A DNA stretch of 64,000 bases from GCA-016699835 sp964543905 (GTDB lineage: Bacteria; Planctomycetota; Phycisphaerae; Phycisphaerales; UBA1924): positions 1 through 64,000 of the forward strand of contig CAZIZO010000009.1 in NCBI GenBank assembly GCA_964543905.1, given 5' to 3'. The first letter of the stretch is position 1. Every line of letters starts with the position of its first letter. Below the pieces are notes generated by a model. The model worked only from the letters and a program-made list of their open reading frames with translations. It was not told where the DNA came from and searched no databases. Positions 61,350 through 64,000 of the stretch are shown here, piece by piece. A program made the position numbers and the translations under genes.

Positions 61350-64000
61350 ATGTCCCGCCATTTCAACCCCCTCCCCGCGTGCTGCCTCGCTTTGGCCCTC
61401 TTCGGCGCCGCCCTCGTGCCTTCCGCCGCTCGTGCCCAACCCGCGTCCAGCACTCCGCTCGGCGGCTTTTCCTCCCCCTCCACCGTCTCCCTCACCACCA
61501 CCTTCGCCGCCAACCAGGTCCAGTGGTTCTCCATCCTCATTCCCGACGCCTATCCCGTGAACCTCGGCACGTACCTCGACGTCTACACCAACGCCGGTCC
61601 CTCCTCCCCGCTCTCCAACGCCAACACCGAAATCGCCCTCTATTCCGCCACCTGCTCCCGCCTCGCGCAAGACGACAACGACGGCCCGGGCAACTACAGC
61701 GCCCTCTCCTTCGGATGCACCATCGCACGCCCCGCCGTTTCAGGCAGCCTCCCCTTCGACGGGCGCGACGGCTCCTCCCTCGCCCCGGGCACCTATTACC
61801 TCGCCGTCGGCGCCTTCGACTCCTCCTTCCCCTCTTCTTCGTGCCTCGCCACCAGCACCTCCACCGCCACGGGCCAAGTCACCCTCACCGCCACGCTCGG
61901 GCAGTGCATCACGCCCAACGCCAGCCCCTCCAAAGTGCCTTGGGGCTCCTCCACCACCCTCACCGTCAACACCGGCGGCTACTCCGCCTCCTCCGTCTCC
62001 GCCGACCTCTCCCCCATCGGCGGTCCCGCCGCTCTCGCCCTGCTCGACGACGGTCAAAGCCCCGACCTCGTCGCCGGCGACGGCATCTTCTCCACCTCCG
62101 CCACCCCCTCCTTCGGAACCGTCCGAGGCCTTGTCTCCATCCCCTTCACCGTCGTCGTCTCGGGAAACCCCATTCCCACCTCCCTCTCCCTCAACATCGA
62201 CGACGCAGGCGACTCGCTCGCCACCGCCCTCAGCATCACGGGGAACCCCGACGGCACCACACCCCTCCCTTCTATCTCCGGCGAACTCTTCCCCAACGAT
62301 GCGGACATCTTCTACTTCCGCATCTCCGATCCCTCCTCCTTCTCCGCCACCACCCTCGGAGGTTCTTCCGCCAACACCCAACTCTTCCTCTTCAATCCAT
62401 CCGGCGTCGGCATCGCCATGAACGACGATGACCCGCTCACCTCCTCCACACAGTCCAGCCTCTCTCCAACTTTTATCCCCGCTACCCCGGGCAACTACTA
62501 CCTCGCCATCGCCCCCTTCGACAAAGACCCCCTCGACAAGGCCGGCATGGAACTCTGGAACGACACCCCCCTCGCCTCGGAACGCTCCCCCGACGGCCCG
62601 GGCGCCCCAAACCCCCTCTCCTCCTGGTCCTCCACCCCCGCCTCCGGAAACGCCTACACCATCACCCTCTCCGGCGCTTCCGCCGTCCCCGGAAAGCCCG
62701 CCCCCGTCCCCGCATGCCTCGCCGGCTGGTTCGCCTTCGACGACGGCGCCTGCGACAACATGGGCGGAAAGGAACAAACCTCCAACTACGCCGCCGGGGG
62801 AGGGTCCAATGGCACCTACGGCCCGCCCGGCAGCGGCCCCACCAACGCCCCAAACGCCTTCGCCGGCCCCGCCCTCTTCTTCGATGGCCTTGATGACTAC
62901 ATCGACATTCCCAACTACCCCACCACCACCATCACCTCCGGCGTCAGTGGCTCCTTCAGCGCCATGGCCTGGATCAACCCCGCCGCCTCCGCCTCCACCG
63001 CCGGAAACATGACCATCCTCGACACCAAGGGCTCCGCCACCGTGGGCTATCGCTTCTTCCTCCGTCCCGCCTCCGGACTCTGCGGCAGCGCCGCGTGGGA
63101 ACTCGCCCTCGAACTCGCCCTGGGCGGCTCGTCCTCCACCATCGCCTCCGGCATCTGCATCGGCAAATCCAACTGGTCCAACGTCTGTGTCACCGCCTCC
63201 TGGGGGAGCGCCGCCAGCGTCACCCCCATCATCCGCTTCTACACCTCCAGAAACGCCGCAGGTCTCAGCCAAAAGACCACCCCCTCCACCACCTCCATGC
63301 CCAACCTCCCGGGCAACAACGCCTCGGTCGTCATGCGCCTCGGCGCCCGGGCCGGCGCCTCGCCCAGCGACTATTTCCATGGCCTCATGGACGAGGTCAT
63401 GCTCTTCAAATGCGCCATCTCCGATTCCGTCATCGCCGGCATCCACGCCGCCGGCGCCGCGGGCGTCTCCAAGGCCGAAATCCAGGCCCCTTGGGAGTTC
63501 GCCAGCCAGAACGAATCCCTCATCAACATCCCCATCACCCTTTTCAACACCTCCACGCAGACCAAGGTCTTCGACCTCTTCTACGTCGCCACGCCCCGCG
63601 AGGGGCCCGAGCGCCTCTGCAACGTGGAAGGCTTCCACCCCGCCCAGATCATCCCCCCCGTGGTCTCCATGCCTCCGCGATCCAGCCAGATCGTCTGGCT
63701 CCACCTCGCCCCCGATTTCCGCTTCGATGGGCACGCCTGCTACTCCATCCTCGCGATCGACCGCCAGACCGGGCAAACCTTCTCCGACACCGGCACCGTC
63801 GTCGACAACCTCCATTGGTGGGCCTCCATCCCGCCCACCACCGACCCCCTCATCCGCATCGTCCCTGTCGGCGGAACCATCGACTTCCCCTTCATCCTGC
63901 GAAACACCGGACCAATCCCTCGAACCATCCAGTACAAAGTCCACGCCCTCGATGCCGACACCTGGTCCATGAACTCTCCCATCCGCATCCAGATCCCAGG
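61350..64000 (+). CDS. Large exported LamG-containing protein (3' end outside window)
   Basis: At least 883 residues, open to the window edge. A signal peptide (CCLALALFGAALVPSAARA) is followed by a DVUA0089-like beta domain (~30-185), a calcium-cadherin-like/choice-of-anchor X segment (LLDDGQSPDLVAGDGIFS), a second pre-peptidase-like domain (~290-440), a LamG/concanavalin domain (~450-690: CLAGWFAFDDGACDN, ALFFDGLDDYIDIPNYP, SWSAMAWINP-like) and further beta domains to the edge. AAGGAGG precedes the ATG by seven bases. No enzymatic motif is visible. It starts divergently from an ECF sigma gene. The C-terminus, which would show a sorting tail, is not in the window. Confidence 0.85.
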   Translation, partial: MSRHFNPLPACCLALALFGAALVPSAARAQPASSTPLGGFSSPSTVSLTTTFAANQVQWFSILIPDAYPVNLGTYLDVYTNAGPSSPLSNANTEIALYSATCSRLAQDDNDGPGNYSALSFGCTIARPAVSGSLPFDGRDGSSLAPGTYYLAVGAFDSSFPSSSCLATSTSTATGQVTLTATLGQCITPNASPSKVPWGSSTTLTVNTGGYSASSVSADLSPIGGPAALALLDDGQSPDLVAGDGIFSTSATPSFGTVRGLVSIPFTVVVSGNPIPTSLSLNIDDAGDSLATALSITGNPDGTTPLPSISGELFPNDADIFYFRISDPSSFSATTLGGSSANTQLFLFNPSGVGIAMNDDDPLTSSTQSSLSPTFIPATPGNYYLAIAPFDKDPLDKAGMELWNDTPLASERSPDGPGAPNPLSSWSSTPASGNAYTITLSGASAVPGKPAPVPACLAGWFAFDDGACDNMGGKEQTSNYAAGGGSNGTYGPPGSGPTNAPNAFAGPALFFDGLDDYIDIPNYPTTTITSGVSGSFSAMAWINPAASASTAGNMTILDTKGSATVGYRFFLRPASGLCGSAAWELALELALGGSSSTIASGICIGKSNWSNVCVTASWGSAASVTPIIRFYTSRNAAGLSQKTTPSTTSMPNLPGNNASVVMRLGARAGASPSDYFHGLMDEVMLFKCAISDSVIAGIHAAGAAGVSKAEIQAPWEFASQNESLINIPITLFNTSTQTKVFDLFYVATPREGPERLCNVEGFHPAQIIPPVVSMPPRSSQIVWLHLAPDFRFDGHACYSILAIDRQTGQTFSDTGTVVDNLHWWASIPPTTDPLIRIVPVGGTIDFPFILRNTGPIPRTIQYKVHALDADTWSMNSPIRIQIP

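Noticed and set aside
61740..63944. A 734-codon minus-strand open frame, Gly/Val/Glu-rich
   Set aside because: Antisense to the LamG protein, whose frame has a signal peptide, ribosome site and domains.

Overview
The window is a G+C-rich chromosomal segment packed with genes on both strands, and I read it as a planctomycete, most likely of the Phycisphaerae/Phycisphaerales. The supporting signs are paired ECF sigma factor and Ser/Thr kinase-TPR genes, large secreted proteins that share a C-terminal tandem dockerin-like domain ending in Gly-Cys, a tricorn-like protease, a PEP-CTERM-like tail, futalosine-pathway menaquinone synthesis (mqnC) and an LPS gene (lpxK) that implies an outer membrane. 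There is no rRNA, CRISPR array, transposase, integrase or phage gene. One tRNA, tRNA-Ser(UGA), is present.

Layout. 1-8.7 kb: the end of purB, a GNAT acetyltransferase, mqnC, DinB-like, cupin, SRPBCC and MmgE/PrpD genes, a GT-C-like membrane protein and a methyltransferase. 8.7-20.4 kb: a tricorn-like protease, ruvA, a UDP-sugar dehydratase of the CapD/WbpM type, a small helical protein, dut, lpxK, a small membrane protein, maf, a nitrilase-family amidase, a glutamine amidotransferase, tRNA-Ser and an SDR. 20.4-28.5 kb: two exported proteins with the 68-residue C-terminal repeat domain (one is a subtilase), then a sigma/kinase pair. 28.7-36.9 kb: a beta-propeller/amidohydrolase fusion, a lower-G+C islet with a second subtilase and a PEP-CTERM-like protein, an M20 amidohydrolase and a third repeat-domain protein. 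36.9-41.4 kb: an isolated secretin-GspE pair. 41.5-45.4 kb: a cobalamin-binding-like protein and two more repeat-domain proteins facing each other across a terminator. 45.9-56.8 kb: a tandem TlpA-like protein, then a tight MoxR-DUF58-VWA-VWA (Bat/aerotolerance-type) operon ending in a giant membrane-anchored protein. 57.0-64.0 kb: pdxH, a second sigma/kinase pair and the start of a large LamG-containing exported protein that runs off the window.

The theme that links the accessory parts is the cell surface. Five unrelated exported proteins end in the same domain, always exactly 68 residues, opening with Cys and closing with Gly-Cys at the C-terminus. This looks like a sorting, anchoring or docking tag whose partner is not identified here. 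A type II-like secretin/ATPase pair and two sigma/kinase signalling modules lie in the same neighbourhood, but a functional link between them is only inference. Long open frames antisense to real genes are frequent because of the G+C-rich third codon positions; they were discarded.
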